Positions 1 to 7,553 of a stretch of 10,137 bases of DNA are shown here, piece by piece. The notes under the pieces were generated by a model that saw only the letters and a program-made list of their open reading frames with translations, ran no database searches and was not told where the DNA came from. The stretch's first letter is position 1; each line of letters starts with the position of its first letter. A program made the position numbers and the translations under genes. The stretch lies in NCBI GenBank assembly GCA_002319925.1, contig DCFP01000197.1, positions 380-10,516 on the forward strand, in the 5' to 3' direction. The stretch is from Holophagaceae bacterium UBA1801. GTDB lineage: Bacteria; Acidobacteriota; Holophagae; Holophagales; Holophagaceae.

Positions 1-612
1 TTCAAGGGCTACCACGGGTTCCCCGGCACCCTCTGCACCTCCGTGAACGACCGGGTGGTGCACGGCATCCCCGACCACTACGTGCTGCGGGAGGGCGACA
101 TCCTCGCCATCGACTGCGGCGCCAAGCTGGACGGCTTCCACGGGGACACCTGCCTCACCGTAGGTGTCGGCCAGGTCACAGAACAGGCGAAGGATCTGCT
201 CGTCGCCTGCCAGCTGGCCATGTTCCTGGGCATCGACTACTGCCGAGTCGGATACCGTCTGGGTGACATGTCCACGGCGGTGCAGCGGTTCGCCGAGGAG
301 CGGGGCTACTCCGTGGTCCGGGAATACATCGGCCATGGCGTGGGACGGGATCTCCACGAGGATCCCCAGGTGGTCTTCGCGGACCAGCGCCCCGGCACGG
401 GTTTCCGCATGGAAGTGGGCATGACCATCACGGTGGAGCCCATTCTGAACATCGGCTCCCAGAAGTGCGTGGTGGAGCCCGATGGCTGGACCGTGCGCAC
501 CGCTGATGGCCAGCTCAGCGCCCAGTTCGAGCACGCGGTGGCCATCACCAAGGATGGCGCGGACATCCTGAGCTATCCGGATCCCGAGTTCGAGCTGGAG
601 GACGGACTGTAG
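1..612 (+). CDS. map: Methionine aminopeptidase, type I (5'-truncated by window edge)
   Basis: Removes the initiator methionine from nascent cytosolic proteins using a dinuclear metal centre. The reading frame is open from base 1 and gives 203 residues, so about 58 N-terminal residues are missing compared with the E. coli enzyme. In this fragment's numbering all family active-site residues are visible: His21 in VVHGIP, Asp38 and Asp49 in the IDCG...GFHGDT stretch with the usual 11-residue spacing, His112 in GHGVG, His119 in LHEDP, Glu146 in TVEP and Glu177 in QFEH. These correspond to E. coli His79, Asp97, Asp108, His171, His178, Glu204 and Glu235. An internal ATG lies in frame at 43, but the upstream FKGYHGFPGTLCTSVN is family sequence, so that ATG is not the start. 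The stop codon directly abuts the ispE ATG. The enzyme looks complete and functional apart from the window cut. Identification is firm. Confidence 0.96.
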   Translation, partial: FKGYHGFPGTLCTSVNDRVVHGIPDHYVLREGDILAIDCGAKLDGFHGDTCLTVGVGQVTEQAKDLLVACQLAMFLGIDYCRVGYRLGDMSTAVQRFAEERGYSVVREYIGHGVGRDLHEDPQVVFADQRPGTGFRMEVGMTITVEPILNIGSQKCVVEPDGWTVRTADGQLSAQFEHAVAITKDGADILSYPDPEFELEDGL

Positions 613-1449
613 ATGCTCCAGCGCATCCTCGCCCCCGCCAAGCTCAATCGATTCCTCGCCGTGCTGGGCAAGCGGCCCGATGGTTTCCACGAGCTGGAGC
701 TGGTCACCACGGTACTGGATGGGATCCCTGAGCTCACGGACGTGCTGGAGGCCGAACCCGCCAAAACGCTCAGCTTGGAGCTTTCGGGACCCTTGGCCGA
801 AGGACTGACGGTGGACGAGAACAACCTGGTGCTGCGCGCCTGGCGTCTGCTGGAACAAGCTTCGAACCGCTCCCTGCCCGCCCGCCTGCGCATGGAAAAA
901 CGGATTCCCCATGGCGCAGGGCTGGGAGGCGGCAGCAGCGATGCCGCCGCGACCCTCAAGCTCGGGAACGAGATGTTCAACCTGGGACTGCCCACATCGG
1001 TCCTGCTGCACCTCGCGGCTTCCCTGGGCAGCGATGTGCCCCTCTTCGTGCTGGGTGGCACGACCCTAGGCCTGGGCCGGGGCGAGCGGGTCTTCCCGCT
1101 GCGACCCATTCCCCTGGAACCTTTGCTGCTGGTTCATCCGGGGCTCTACGTGGGAACGCCCTCGGTCTATCACGCCATCGGCAGCGTGGGCTACCCGTTT
1201 CCGGAAGCATGCCCCAGCCTGGCGGATGGCGGGGCACCCCCCTGGCGCAATGATTTAACCGGCGCGGCCATCTGGGTCTGCCCACCCTTGGCGGAGGTCC
1301 GGGCGGCCCTGCTGGAGTGCGGAGGCGAACCCCTTCTTTGCGGTTCCGGTAGCTGCTGGGCGGCCCGGTTCGCGGACTGCGAGAACCGCGACCAAGCCAT
1401 GTCTGCCTTGGCCGCGAGCCATCCCCAGTGGCTGCTCTGGGCCGTCTGA
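613..1449 (+). CDS. ispE: 4-diphosphocytidyl-2-C-methyl-D-erythritol kinase (IspE)
   Basis: Cytosolic GHMP-family kinase that phosphorylates the 2-hydroxyl of CDP-methylerythritol with ATP in the MEP pathway to isoprenoid precursors. At 278 residues it is close to the usual length (283 in E. coli). The N-terminal APAKLN motif carries Lys10, followed by GKRPDGFHEL (19-28). The glycine-rich ATP loop PHGAGLGGGSSDAA lies at 99-112. The catalytic aspartate is Asp141 in LGSDVPLF; both Lys10 and Asp141 fall at the same numbers as in E. coli IspE. The C-terminal GHMP motif reads LCGSGSCWA (242-250). The start ATG directly follows the map stop (TAGATG), with a GGAGG at 597-601 inside map, so translation is probably coupled to map. 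The common bacterial neighbours prs and rplY are not seen downstream; a sensor kinase follows instead. Identification is firm. Confidence 0.96.
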   Translation: MLQRILAPAKLNRFLAVLGKRPDGFHELELVTTVLDGIPELTDVLEAEPAKTLSLELSGPLAEGLTVDENNLVLRAWRLLEQASNRSLPARLRMEKRIPHGAGLGGGSSDAAATLKLGNEMFNLGLPTSVLLHLAASLGSDVPLFVLGGTTLGLGRGERVFPLRPIPLEPLLLVHPGLYVGTPSVYHAIGSVGYPFPEACPSLADGGAPPWRNDLTGAAIWVCPPLAEVRAALLECGGEPLLCGSGSCWAARFADCENRDQAMSALAASHPQWLLWAV

Positions 1450-1450
1450 A

Positions 1451-1468
1451 ATTCCTGATCCAGGGAAT
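1451..1468 (+). other. Small hairpin after ispE in the 94-nt gap before the kinase gene
   Basis: Two bases after the ispE stop, ATTCCTG (1451-1457) can pair with CAGGGAAT (1461-1468), giving 7 base pairs with one bulged G and a 3-nt loop. No T-run follows, so it is not a convincing intrinsic terminator; it may be an mRNA 3'-end or attenuating hairpin, or chance. The rest of the gap is locally AT-richer around 1481-1500 and contains TATGTT (1485-1490), a weak -10-like hexamer without a good -35 partner. I do not call a promoter. Confidence 0.25.
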
Positions 1469-1533
1469 CCGGCCGATGCAAAGTTATGTTCACAAAGACA
1501 GCCGACAGGGGGGACAATCCTGACTCAGCCTTC

Positions 1534-1539
1534 GGAGGG
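1534..1539 (+). promoter_or_regulatory. Strong ribosome binding site of the PAS hybrid kinase
   Basis: GGAGGG lies 4 nt before the ATG at 1544. It supports this ATG as the start and argues against an upstream alternative. Confidence 0.75.
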
Positions 1540-1543
1540 CTTC

Positions 1544-4500
1544 ATGGATGAGGTTTCCATCCGGATCCAGGCCCTGGAAGCCGAGATCTCCAGGCTCCGA
1601 AGCGAATTGAACGCACTGCGAGGCACCCAGGGATTGAACGACCCCGATCAACTGCTCCGAACCTTGATGGAGCAGACCCCCGATCACGTCTATTTCAAGG
1701 ATTTGCAGAGCCGCTTCATCCGAGCCAACCGGGCCGTGGCCACATCCTTCCGCCAGGGCAGCGCGGAGGATCTGGTGGGCAAGTCCGATTTCGATTTCTT
1801 CTCCCAGGAACATGCCAGGCAGGCCTACGAGGATGAGCAGGAGATCATCCGCACCGGCATGCCCAAGGTGAACCTGGAGGAAGAGGAGGTCTGGCCCGAT
1901 GGCCGCCGGACCTGGGTTTCCACAACCAAGGTCCCCTTCAGGGACGCGGAGGGTACCGTCATCGGGACCTTCGGCATTTCCCGCGACATCACCTACCGCA
2001 AGCAAGCCGAAGAAGCCCTGCGGCTCCACGAGGAAAAGCTGTGGATGATGTTCGAGCATGGGGTGGATGGCATCCTGTTTGGCTCCCACGAAGGGGTGCT
2101 CACGGATGCCAACAAGACCTTCTGTGAAATGTCCGGCTATTCGAAGGAAGAGCTCGTTGACAGGCACGTCTCCCAGCTTTTCTCCGAGGAGACGCTGAGG
2201 ATGAAACCCTTACGCTTCGATCTGGGCAACAAGGGCGAGCGCGTGATCACGGAGAGGGACCTGCTTCGCAAGGACGGCAGTTCGCTGCCCATCGAGATGC
2301 ACGCCCGGATGATGCCCGACCAGACCTACCAGGCCATCATGCGCGATCTCTCGGAGCGCAAGAAAAACCAGGTGGCCCTGCGGGAACAGGAGGCTAGCTA
2401 CCGGGAACTCTTCGATAGCGTACGGGAAGCCATCTATATCCAGGATCAGGATGGCCGTTTCCTGGAAATCAACCGCGGCGCCATGGAGATGTACGACCGT
2501 CCGCGGGAGTTCTTCATCGGCCATACGCCGGAAATCATCGCCGCGCCCGGCATGAACGATCTCGATCACATCGCCACGCTCGTCCAGCGCGCCTTCGCGG
2601 GTGAACCGCAGTCCTTTGAATTCTGGGGCGTGCGCAGCAACGGCGAGGTCTTTCCCAAGGAAGTGCGGCTCTACAAGGGCACCTACGCGGGACGAGACGT
2701 GGTCATCGCCATGGCCCAGGACATCTCCGAACGGAAGAAAGTGGAGCTGGCCCTGCAAGCCAGCGAACGGCACTACCGGGAGCTGCTGGACAGACTGCAG
2801 GAGGGATTCGCCTTCGCGGATATCGACGAGCGGTTCGTGCTCACCAATCCCGCGGCCGCCGCCATCCTGGGCGTCACCGGGAATCTAGTGGGACACAATT
2901 TCAAGGAGTTCCTGGATCCCGAGACGCTCAAGGAAGTGGAACGGCAGACGGAGTCGCGGAAGAAGGGCGATCACGGCTTCTACGAGCTGCCCATCCGCCG
3001 ACCCGATGGGGAAGTCCGCATCCTGTCCCTGAGTGTGAGCCCCTGGCTGAACGACGCCGGGGAATACATCGGATCAAGCGGTTTGTTCCAGGACATCACC
3101 GACCGCAAGATGGCCGAGAAAGCCCTGCAGGCCAGCGAACAGCACTTCCGTGAACTCCTGGAACGGCTCCAGGAGGGTTTCGCGTTCCTGGACGTCGATG
3201 ACCGTTATGTTTTCGCAAACCCTGCTGCGTCCGAAATTTTCGGGGTACCCAGTGATCTCGTCGGCCGTCGTCTCCAGGATTTCCTGGATGAAGATTCCAA
3301 GGAATTGATTGCTCGCCAGACGGAACGCCGCCGCAAAGGAGAACACGACCATTACGAGCACCCCATTCAGCGCCCAAGTGGTGAAAGGCGAATCCTGTCG
3401 GTGAGCGTGAGCCCTTGGATGGACGAGCATGGCGCCTATCAGGGCGCATCGTGCCTCTTCCAGGACATCACCGAACGCGTGAAGGCGGAACTGGCTCTCC
3501 GCGCGAGCGAAGAGAACTTCCGGACCCTGCTGAACAAACTTGGCGAGGGCTTCGCGGTCGTGGACACGGACGAGCACTGGACCTACGCCAACCCAGCCGC
3601 GGCCCACATCTTCGGGGTCGAACCCGAGCAGTTGATAGGCCACTCCATCCGGGAATATGTGGACGAGGCGACCTTCCAGGAGATCCGCCACCAGACAGAG
3701 CGCCGGCGCCTGGGGGAATCCAGCGCGTACGAAATCCAGGTCCGCCGCGCCAGTGGCGAGCTGCGCCACGTGGCCCTGAGCGCTTCGCCGTTTCTGGGCG
3801 ACAACGGTGAGTTCCTGGGCGCCGATGGACTGTTCCTGGACGTCACGGAGCGGAAACGGGCCGAGCAGGCGTTGGTGGAGAGCCAGAAGCGGTACCACGA
3901 ACTCTTCACGAACACCATGGACGCCATCTTCTGGATCCGCGTGGAGGAAAACGGAACCTTCATCGTGGAGAGCGTGAATCCCACGGAGGAAGCCTTTATC
4001 GGAAAATCCAGCACGGAGCTCGAGGGAAAGAGGATCCAAGATATCGTCCCCGGGCCCCTGGCGGAGACCATCTTGGCCAACTACCGGCGTTGCATCGAAG
4101 CCGGACGCCCGATCAGGTACGAGGAAAAAGCCGAACTGGCAACAGGCACCAAAACCTTCCAGACCCTGCTGGTGCCTATTCGCGACGACCGGAACCACAT
4201 CGTCCGTCTCGTGGGTTTCGCCCAGGACACCACCCAGGCCAAGCAGGCCGAAGAGGCCCTGCGCCAGGCCCAGAAGCTGGAAAGCCTGGGCGTCCTGGCG
4301 GGCGGCATCGCCCACGACTTCAACAATCTCCTCACGGCCATCCTCGGAAACCTGAACCTGGCGCAGATGAAGAGTTCGCCGGAATCCCCGGCCCAGCCCT
4401 ACCTGGAGAACGTCGAGCGCGCCATCCTCAAGGCTGCCGAGCTGACCAAGCAGATGCTCGCGTACTCGGGCAAGGGGCGGTTCGTGGTGCAGCTCCACGA

Positions 4501-5404
4501 TCTGAATCACGTGGTCCAGGAGATGACGCATCTCCTGAACGTCTCCATCTCGAAGAAGGTCATGCTGAAGTACGACCTGGCCAAGGAGCTTCCGCTCATC
4601 GAGGCCGACGCAGCGCAAATCCAGCAGGTGGTCATGAACCTGGTGACCAACGCCTCCGAAGCCATCGGGGACAAGGAGGGCGTCATCAGCATCGCCACGC
4701 GGCAGCAGATCCTGGATGAAGCCCATATCCGATCGACCTTCGCAGGTCAGCATCTGAGCCCGGGCGTCTTCGCTGCCCTTGAAATCTCGGACACCGGGAG
4801 CGGGATCTCTACGGAGATCATGAGCAGGATTTTCGATCCCTTCTTCACCACCAAGCAGAGCGGGCGCGGTTTGGGACTATCAGCCATGCAGGGTATCCTG
4901 CGAGGCCACCACGCGGGGATCCGCATCAGCAGCCGGGTGAATAAGGGCTCCACCTTCAGCCTCTTTTTCCCCATCGCCTCGCACGGAGAAATCGCGAAGG
5001 AAGCCCTTCCCTCCCGGAAGGCCAAGGAACGCCTCGAAGGCCGCGTCCTGCTGGTGGACGACGAAACGGATGTGCTGGAGGTGACGCAGGCCATGCTGGA
5101 AAGCCTCGGGCTGCAAGTGCTGACGGCCGTGGACGGGCAGGATGCTTTGGAACGTTTCCAAACGGAGAGGGACCTCATTGACCTGGTGCTGCTGGATCTG
5201 ACGATGCCCCGCATGGATGGCCGCGAGACCTTCACGGCCCTGCGCCGGATCCGCGGGGACATCCCCGTGATCCTCTACAGCGGCTACAGCGAGCACGATT
5301 CCCTCAAGGAAACGCTCGGGCAAGGATTCGCGGGTTTCGTCCAGAAGCCTTTCCAGATGGCCGAATTGCGGAGAGCCATCCACCAGGCGCTGAACCACGA
5401 CTGA
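1544..5404 (+). CDS. Soluble multi-PAS hybrid histidine kinase with C-terminal receiver
   Basis: A 1286-residue sensor kinase expected to autophosphorylate in response to signals read by PAS domains and pass phosphate to its own receiver. Layout: a short coiled-coil-like N-terminus (1-26); seven PAS/PAC units starting near residues 36, 160, 280, 405, 529, 653 and 778, most ending in a RDIT/QDIS/DVTERK-type PAC signature; a HisKA domain (about 912-975) with His924 in IAHDFNNLL; a HATPase domain with N-box NLVTNASEA (1032-1040), G1 box DTGSGI (1083-1088), F box DPFFTT (1098-1103) and G2 box GRGLGLS (1107-1113); and a receiver (1167-1286) with acidic pair Asp1172/Asp1173, phosphoacceptor Asp1218 in LLDLTMPRMDG, Ser1246 and Lys1268. 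All catalytic residues are present. No membrane segment is seen, so it should be cytosolic. It has no HPt or DNA-binding output domain, so a relay partner must lie elsewhere. The ligand is unknown. ABC exporter genes begin 57 nt downstream, which makes export control a possible role (inference). Confidence 0.93.
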   Translation: MDEVSIRIQALEAEISRLRSELNALRGTQGLNDPDQLLRTLMEQTPDHVYFKDLQSRFIRANRAVATSFRQGSAEDLVGKSDFDFFSQEHARQAYEDEQEIIRTGMPKVNLEEEEVWPDGRRTWVSTTKVPFRDAEGTVIGTFGISRDITYRKQAEEALRLHEEKLWMMFEHGVDGILFGSHEGVLTDANKTFCEMSGYSKEELVDRHVSQLFSEETLRMKPLRFDLGNKGERVITERDLLRKDGSSLPIEMHARMMPDQTYQAIMRDLSERKKNQVALREQEASYRELFDSVREAIYIQDQDGRFLEINRGAMEMYDRPREFFIGHTPEIIAAPGMNDLDHIATLVQRAFAGEPQSFEFWGVRSNGEVFPKEVRLYKGTYAGRDVVIAMAQDISERKKVELALQASERHYRELLDRLQEGFAFADIDERFVLTNPAAAAILGVTGNLVGHNFKEFLDPETLKEVERQTESRKKGDHGFYELPIRRPDGEVRILSLSVSPWLNDAGEYIGSSGLFQDITDRKMAEKALQASEQHFRELLERLQEGFAFLDVDDRYVFANPAASEIFGVPSDLVGRRLQDFLDEDSKELIARQTERRRKGEHDHYEHPIQRPSGERRILSVSVSPWMDEHGAYQGASCLFQDITERVKAELALRASEENFRTLLNKLGEGFAVVDTDEHWTYANPAAAHIFGVEPEQLIGHSIREYVDEATFQEIRHQTERRRLGESSAYEIQVRRASGELRHVALSASPFLGDNGEFLGADGLFLDVTERKRAEQALVESQKRYHELFTNTMDAIFWIRVEENGTFIVESVNPTEEAFIGKSSTELEGKRIQDIVPGPLAETILANYRRCIEAGRPIRYEEKAELATGTKTFQTLLVPIRDDRNHIVRLVGFAQDTTQAKQAEEALRQAQKLESLGVLAGGIAHDFNNLLTAILGNLNLAQMKSSPESPAQPYLENVERAILKAAELTKQMLAYSGKGRFVVQLHDLNHVVQEMTHLLNVSISKKVMLKYDLAKELPLIEADAAQIQQVVMNLVTNASEAIGDKEGVISIATRQQILDEAHIRSTFAGQHLSPGVFAALEISDTGSGISTEIMSRIFDPFFTTKQSGRGLGLSAMQGILRGHHAGIRISSRVNKGSTFSLFFPIASHGEIAKEALPSRKAKERLEGRVLLVDDETDVLEVTQAMLESLGLQVLTAVDGQDALERFQTERDLIDLVLLDLTMPRMDGRETFTALRRIRGDIPVILYSGYSEHDSLKETLGQGFAGFVQKPFQMAELRRAIHQALNHD
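2756..3874 (+). repeat. Three tandem PAS-coding repeats (about 372 nt each) inside the kinase gene
   Basis: The fourth, fifth and sixth PAS units follow each other with almost constant length: 2756-3127 (124 codons), 3128-3499 (124) and 3500-3874 (125). Each starts with an ASE-x-x-(F/Y)-R-x-L motif, continues with L-x-EGFA and NPAA-x-x-I-x-GV, and ends with a PAC signature. Counting by hand, units 4 and 5 share about 74 of 124 residues (60%) and units 5 and 6 about 59 of 125 (47%). The first three units and the seventh are clearly more divergent. This looks like internal duplication within the gene. Confidence 0.8.
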
Positions 5405-5451
5405 AAATCCTCGTCGGCGAAACGGGCCACATGGCGTATACCAGAAGGCTG

Positions 5452-5457
5452 GGAGGT
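5452..5457 (+). promoter_or_regulatory. Ribosome binding site of the ABC ATPase gene
   Basis: GGAGGT lies 4 nt before the ATG at 5462. In the 57-nt gap after the kinase stop, TATACC (5437-5442) resembles a -10 box but has only a poor -35 match, so a separate promoter is uncertain. No terminator hairpin is seen in this gap. Confidence 0.65.
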
Positions 5458-5461
5458 ATCC

Positions 5462-6382
5462 ATGTCCGAACCCGTCCTCCGCGTCCGGGGGCTTCGCAAA
5501 CAGTACCCGAAAGTCCTGGCGGTGGACCATCTCGATCTGGACGTGGCCGCGGGCGAAGTATTCGGCCTGCTCGGGCCCAACGGCGCGGGCAAGACCACGA
5601 CCCTCGAGATCATCGAGGGCCTCACAGCCCAGGACGCGGGCGAGATCGCCATCTTCGGCATGGACTGGAAGCGCCACGGCAAGGAGATCCGCTCCCGCAT
5701 CGGCGTGCAACTCCAGAGCACCAGCCTCTTCAACAAGATCACGCCCCGCGAGGCATTGGATCTCTATGGCAGTTATTATCCGAAGCGGCGCTCCACGAAG
5801 GACCTGCTGGACCTGGTGCAGCTGAACGAGAAAGCGGACGCCTATCACATCACGCTTTCGGGCGGACAGCAGCAGCGCCTCGCCGTCGCCCTGGCCCTGA
5901 TCAATGATCCCGAGCTGGTCTTCCTGGACGAGCCCACGACCGGCCTTGACCCCCAGGCCCGGCGTTCCCTGTGGGATGTCATCCACCACATGAAGGAAGA
6001 AGGCCGCACGGTGATCCTCACGACCCATTACATGGAAGAGGCTGAGGCTCTGTGCGATCGCCTGGCCATCATGGACCGGGGCCGCATCCTCACATCCGGT
6101 TCGCCCATGGAGCTGGTGCGGGAACTGGAGCTGCCCAGCGTGGTGGAGTTCACCTTTGATGGCAAGGCCCCCGACGCTTCCGATTTCGCCCGCAAGCTGA
6201 ATCAGGCGGTGGAGAGCCGCGGCGACACCTGGGAGATTCCCACCCAGGATCCCAAGAGTCTTCTCCCCTGTCTCCTGGAGTTCGCGGAAATGGAAAAAGT
6301 CCCCTACAAGCAGGTCCACGTCCGGAGAGCCTCACTGGAGGACGTCTTCCTGCATCGAACTGGCAGAAGCCTGCGGGAATGA
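5462..6382 (+). CDS. ABC-2 type exporter, ATP-binding subunit (DrrA/CcmA-like)
   Basis: A 306-residue ATPase that should power the permease encoded next. Motifs in order: Walker A GPNGAGKT (38-45), Q-loop within GVQLQ (81-85), ABC signature LSGGQQQR (132-139), Walker B LVFLDEP (152-158) with catalytic Glu157, D-loop GLD (161-163) and switch His189 in TTHYMEEAE. After the nucleotide-binding domain (to about 220) comes a roughly 85-residue C-terminal extension ending in RRASLEDVFLHRTGRSL, the tail typical of COG1131 exporter ATPases such as the daunorubicin-type family. It is peripheral to the inner membrane and soluble on its own. The start is set by a strong ribosome binding site. The permease gene follows after 62 nt, confirming a two-gene exporter. 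The substrate cannot be deduced; drug, lipid or polysaccharide export are all possible for this family. Confidence 0.95.
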   Translation: MSEPVLRVRGLRKQYPKVLAVDHLDLDVAAGEVFGLLGPNGAGKTTTLEIIEGLTAQDAGEIAIFGMDWKRHGKEIRSRIGVQLQSTSLFNKITPREALDLYGSYYPKRRSTKDLLDLVQLNEKADAYHITLSGGQQQRLAVALALINDPELVFLDEPTTGLDPQARRSLWDVIHHMKEEGRTVILTTHYMEEAEALCDRLAIMDRGRILTSGSPMELVRELELPSVVEFTFDGKAPDASDFARKLNQAVESRGDTWEIPTQDPKSLLPCLLEFAEMEKVPYKQVHVRRASLEDVFLHRTGRSLRE

Positions 6383-6444
6383 GGAAGCCCGCCATCTCCG
6401 CCAGAATCCTTTTTCTTCTGATCGAACCTTTTGGGTGAACCTGA

Positions 6445-7494
6445 ATGCTCCTTCGCCAGTTCCTCATGGAATGGAAACTCTACAGCCGGGATCGCGTGGC
6501 GATGTTCTGGACCTTCCTCTTTCCGCTGCTTCTGCTGCTGGGGCTGGGCGTCATCTTCCGCTCTCGGGGACCCGCGCTGACGTTGGTCTGGTCCATGCCC
6601 GCGCAGACCACAGCGGCTGACGCGGAAATGGAGCGGGCTCTCGCCCAGACAGAGTTGATCCTCCTCAAGCTTCCGCCCGTGGAGGCTGAAAGGCGCTGGG
6701 AGCGCGGGGAGACAGCCGCGCAGATTGAAAAGGCCGGTGAAGGTTACCGGATCCGCGTGAATAGCTATCTCACGGCTCAGGGGCAGAGCGCCGCACAGAT
6801 CGCCCAGCAGGCTTTCCTGATCGCCCAGGCCAAACACAACGGGATGAACATCGATACCCTGCCCATCCTCATGGAGAGCCCTGGCCATGCCCACGCCTCC
6901 AACTACGCCACCTTCCTGCTGCCGGGACTCATCGGCCTGAACCTGCTCTCCATGGGACTCTTCAGCGTCGGCATGGTGAACGTGGCCTACCGCGAGAAGG
7001 GCAAGTTCCGGCGCCTCGCGGTGACGCCGCTGCCCAAGTGGATCTTCCTGGCCGGACAGATCCTGCACCGCCTCACGGTGGTGATCCTCCAGTCCTTCGT
7101 CATGCTGCTGGCGGGCTGGCTGATGTTCGGCATCACGAACCACGGTTCGTACGTGGCCTTGATGCTCGTGCTCACCCTCGGAACCGGCTGCTTCATGGCC
7201 ATGGGCTTTGCGCTCTCCAGCTTCGCCCAGACCACGGAGACCTACGGGGCCATCTCCAACATCTTCTTCTTTCCCATGATGTTCCTCTCCGGTGTCTACT
7301 TCACCCTGGACGCCGCGCCGCGGTGGCTCCAGACCGCGGTGGTGGCGCTGCCGCTGTCCCCGTACATCAAGGCTCTCCGGGGCGTGTTCAATGACGGCGC
7401 ACCCCTGGGCAGCCATCTCTTCGGCCTGGCGGTCGTCCTGGCCTGGACCTTCGCCGCCTTCGGCATTGCCGTCAAACGCTTCCGATGGTCGTGA
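6445..7494 (+). CDS. ABC-2 type exporter, permease subunit
   Basis: A 349-residue membrane protein that should form the channel for the preceding ATPase. It has the family's N-terminal cytoplasmic elbow helix (MLLRQFLMEWKLYSRDR), a first membrane segment at about 20-38, a large extracytoplasmic region of about 115 residues (39-153), and then five hydrophobic segments near 154-180, 199-229, 235-260, 267-289 and 324-344. The FPMMFLSGVYF stretch (277-287) and the LPLSPYIKALRGVF stretch (302-315) are typical of ABC-2 permeases. The start ATG has a modest GGGTGA (6433-6438) 6 nt upstream. The 62-nt gap before it contains short T-runs (around 6408-6415 and 6429-6432) with only a weak 5-bp stem (6402-6406 with 6416-6420), so I do not call a terminator. 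The extracytoplasmic domain shows no enzyme motif I recognise. Substrate unknown. Confidence 0.92.
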   Translation: MLLRQFLMEWKLYSRDRVAMFWTFLFPLLLLLGLGVIFRSRGPALTLVWSMPAQTTAADAEMERALAQTELILLKLPPVEAERRWERGETAAQIEKAGEGYRIRVNSYLTAQGQSAAQIAQQAFLIAQAKHNGMNIDTLPILMESPGHAHASNYATFLLPGLIGLNLLSMGLFSVGMVNVAYREKGKFRRLAVTPLPKWIFLAGQILHRLTVVILQSFVMLLAGWLMFGITNHGSYVALMLVLTLGTGCFMAMGFALSSFAQTTETYGAISNIFFFPMMFLSGVYFTLDAAPRWLQTAVVALPLSPYIKALRGVFNDGAPLGSHLFGLAVVLAWTFAAFGIAVKRFRWS

Positions 7495-7527
7495 ACACGG
7501 GAACCCTGAACGGAATCTGAGAAAGCG

Positions 7528-7539
7528 GAACCTAGGTTC
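7528..7539. promoter_or_regulatory. 12-bp perfect palindrome upstream of the MFS gene (candidate operator)
   Basis: GAACCTAGGTTC reads the same on both strands and lies in the 59-nt gap between the permease stop and the MFS start, ending 4 nt before the GGAG ribosome binding site. Dimeric repressors such as TetR- or MarR-type proteins often bind palindromes at this position before efflux genes, but no regulator gene is seen in the window. A palindrome of this length is expected two or three times by chance in 10 kb, so its position is the main argument. Confidence 0.35.
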
Positions 7540-7543
7540 TACT

Positions 7544-7547
7544 GGAG
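7544..7547 (+). promoter_or_regulatory. Ribosome binding site deciding the MFS start
   Basis: GGAG lies 6 nt before the ATG at 7554 and 9 nt before the ATG at 7557, but only 3 nt before the TTG at 7551. Spacing favours 7554 as the start, with 7557 as a close alternative. Confidence 0.5.
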
Positions 7548-7553
7548 CTGTTG

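Noticed and set aside
3181..3360. Lower GC in part of the fifth PAS unit as a sign of foreign origin
   Set aside because: By hand count this stretch is about 55% GC against about 62% for the matching part of the fourth unit, but single 60-base lines of the fourth unit also drop to 50%. The difference is too small to argue transfer.
3074..4753. 559-codon open frame on the minus strand inside the kinase gene
   Set aside because: It lies wholly antisense to clear PAS and HisKA coding sequence and its translation resembles no domain I know. Long antisense frames are expected from GC-rich codon bias.
4880..6319. 479-codon minus-strand frame across the end of the kinase and the ABC ATPase gene
   Set aside because: It spans two well-supported plus-strand genes and the gap between them and shows no recognisable motif; an antisense shadow.
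6402..6420. Terminator between the ABC ATPase and permease genes
   Set aside because: Only a 5-bp CAGAA/TTCTG stem with a 9-nt loop; the T-run is in the loop rather than after the stem, and the two genes need to be expressed together.
6304..7416. 370-codon minus-strand frame opposite the ABC permease
   Set aside because: Its translation is low-complexity and rich in His, Gln and Glu, typical of reverse reading of membrane-protein codons; the plus-strand permease explains the region.
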